A DNA stretch of 32,543 bases from Halobacteriovoraceae bacterium (GTDB taxonomy: Bacteria > Bdellovibrionota > Bacteriovoracia > Bacteriovoracales > Bacteriovoracaceae). A model generated the notes under the pieces. The model saw nothing but the letters and a program-made list of their open reading frames with translations. It had not been told where the DNA came from and did no database searches. Positions 32,152-32,543 of the stretch are shown here, piece by piece. The stretch's first letter is position 1; every line of letters starts with the position of its first letter. Location of the stretch: assembly GCA_018646195.1 (NCBI GenBank), contig JABGVH010000234.1, positions 1 through 32,543 on the forward strand, in the 5' to 3' direction. The translations under genes and the position numbers were made by a program.

Positions 32152-32543
32152 ATGCAAATCCATTGCTACCAAACGAAGCATTCAATAGCAGATTTCGAGG
32201 GGTTTTTTGAAACTCTTTGGAGTGCACTTATTTCAAAAGATGGTGCAGGTCTTCACCTTTTTCCAGAGCTATTTCTCTGTGGTTATCCATTGCAGGACCT
32301 CTGTCTAGAGCGCTCTTTCCTATCCGGTTACAATAAACTTCTTCTAAGGGTTAACACCGAGAGTCAAAAGCTCCCAAAAGACAGTACTAAAATCCTGCTT
32401 CTAGGTGGCCTCGACTATCAGATGGAAGGGGAACTTCCCTTGAAGATCGAAAACTGCATTTTCCAGCTTTCTCCGGGTTCAGCTCTCAAAAAAATTTACA
32501 CCAAACAATTACTGCCAAATTACGATATTTTTGACGAAAAAAA
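32152..32543 (+). CDS. nadE: Glutamine-dependent NAD synthetase, 3' end cut off by window
   Basis: At least 130 residues from ATG 32152, open to the end of the window; GGGAG at 32143-32147 is the ribosome binding site, with a short 4-base gap. The part present is the N-terminal nitrilase-type amidase domain, which frees ammonia from glutamine for the NAD synthetase half. Glu39 in LHLFPELFLCGYPLQDL is the catalytic Glu, and the Lys in YTKQLLPNYDIFDEK is the second triad member. The catalytic Cys and synthetase domain lie outside the window. The call rests on these two motifs and their spacing. The gene is divergent from trmFO. Confidence 0.85.
   Translation, partial: MQIHCYQTKHSIADFEGFFETLWSALISKDGAGLHLFPELFLCGYPLQDLCLERSFLSGYNKLLLRVNTESQKLPKDSTKILLLGGLDYQMEGELPLKIENCIFQLSPGSALKKIYTKQLLPNYDIFDEK

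Noticed and set aside
1-32543. Mobile elements, CRISPR arrays, tRNA or rRNA genes
   Set aside because: No transposase, integrase, terminal repeats, regularly spaced repeats or RNA-gene structures were seen on either strand by reading alone.

Overview
The window looks like chromosomal DNA from a Gram-negative bacterium of fairly low GC. It encodes many exported proteins, lipoproteins and outer-membrane barrels, uses a TrmFO-type tRNA methyltransferase, and carries a sphingolipid-active gene set. That mix would fit Bdellovibrionota (Bacteriovorax/Halobacteriovorax-like), where sphingolipids have been reported in Bacteriovorax stolpii. The taxon is an inference; no rRNA or other phylogenetic marker is present. 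I see no tRNA, rRNA, insertion sequence, phage gene or CRISPR array. The genes are packed tightly and no gene-free stretch exceeds about 180 bases.

Layout. 1-5020: mostly unrecognised exported or membrane proteins, with an EcsC-family protein and a MipA/OmpV-family outer-membrane protein. 5120-6151: threonine aldolase. 6250-10582: small envelope genes (a membrane-anchored coiled coil, a DUF4186-like protein, a 16-cysteine exported protein, a Gly/Asn-rich lipoprotein, an outer-membrane barrel) and a cytoplasmic protein with a UvrD-tail-like domain. 10704-12469: a DUF819 membrane protein and a TetR-type regulator, translationally coupled on the minus strand. 12593-18276: a divergent five-gene operon with every junction overlapping. 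18377-19278: two small envelope genes. 19284-23308: a complete general amino-acid ABC transporter (Aap type) on the minus strand. 23472-24371: an exported HEAT-repeat protein. 24453-27157: a pyruvate-kinase/ATP-sulfurylase fusion followed by APS kinase. 27190-27769: two small envelope genes. 27750-30725: glycosyltransferase, UDP-glucuronate decarboxylase and an EamA transporter. 30726-32084: trmFO, divergent from the truncated start of nadE.

The most notable system is the operon at 12593-18276. It encodes an EF-hand lipoprotein, a sphingosine-1-phosphate-lyase-type PLP enzyme, an exported protein that may be START-like, an integral-membrane alkaline-ceramidase homologue keeping the known metal ligands, and an outer-membrane-type protein. 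Together these read as an envelope-to-cytoplasm sphingolipid breakdown or remodelling pathway. Ceramidase would release a sphingoid base; after phosphorylation by a kinase not seen here, the lyase would split it into a fatty aldehyde and phosphoethanolamine. Two tandem 21-bp palindromic repeats lie between the TetR gene and the operon, one of them on the operon's likely -35 box, which suggests TetR control of both directions.

The second notable item is the pyruvate kinase barrel fused to ATP sulfurylase next to cysC. This is a PAPS-making pair with an unusual N-terminal domain, in a region that also holds sugar-nucleotide and glycosyltransferase genes.
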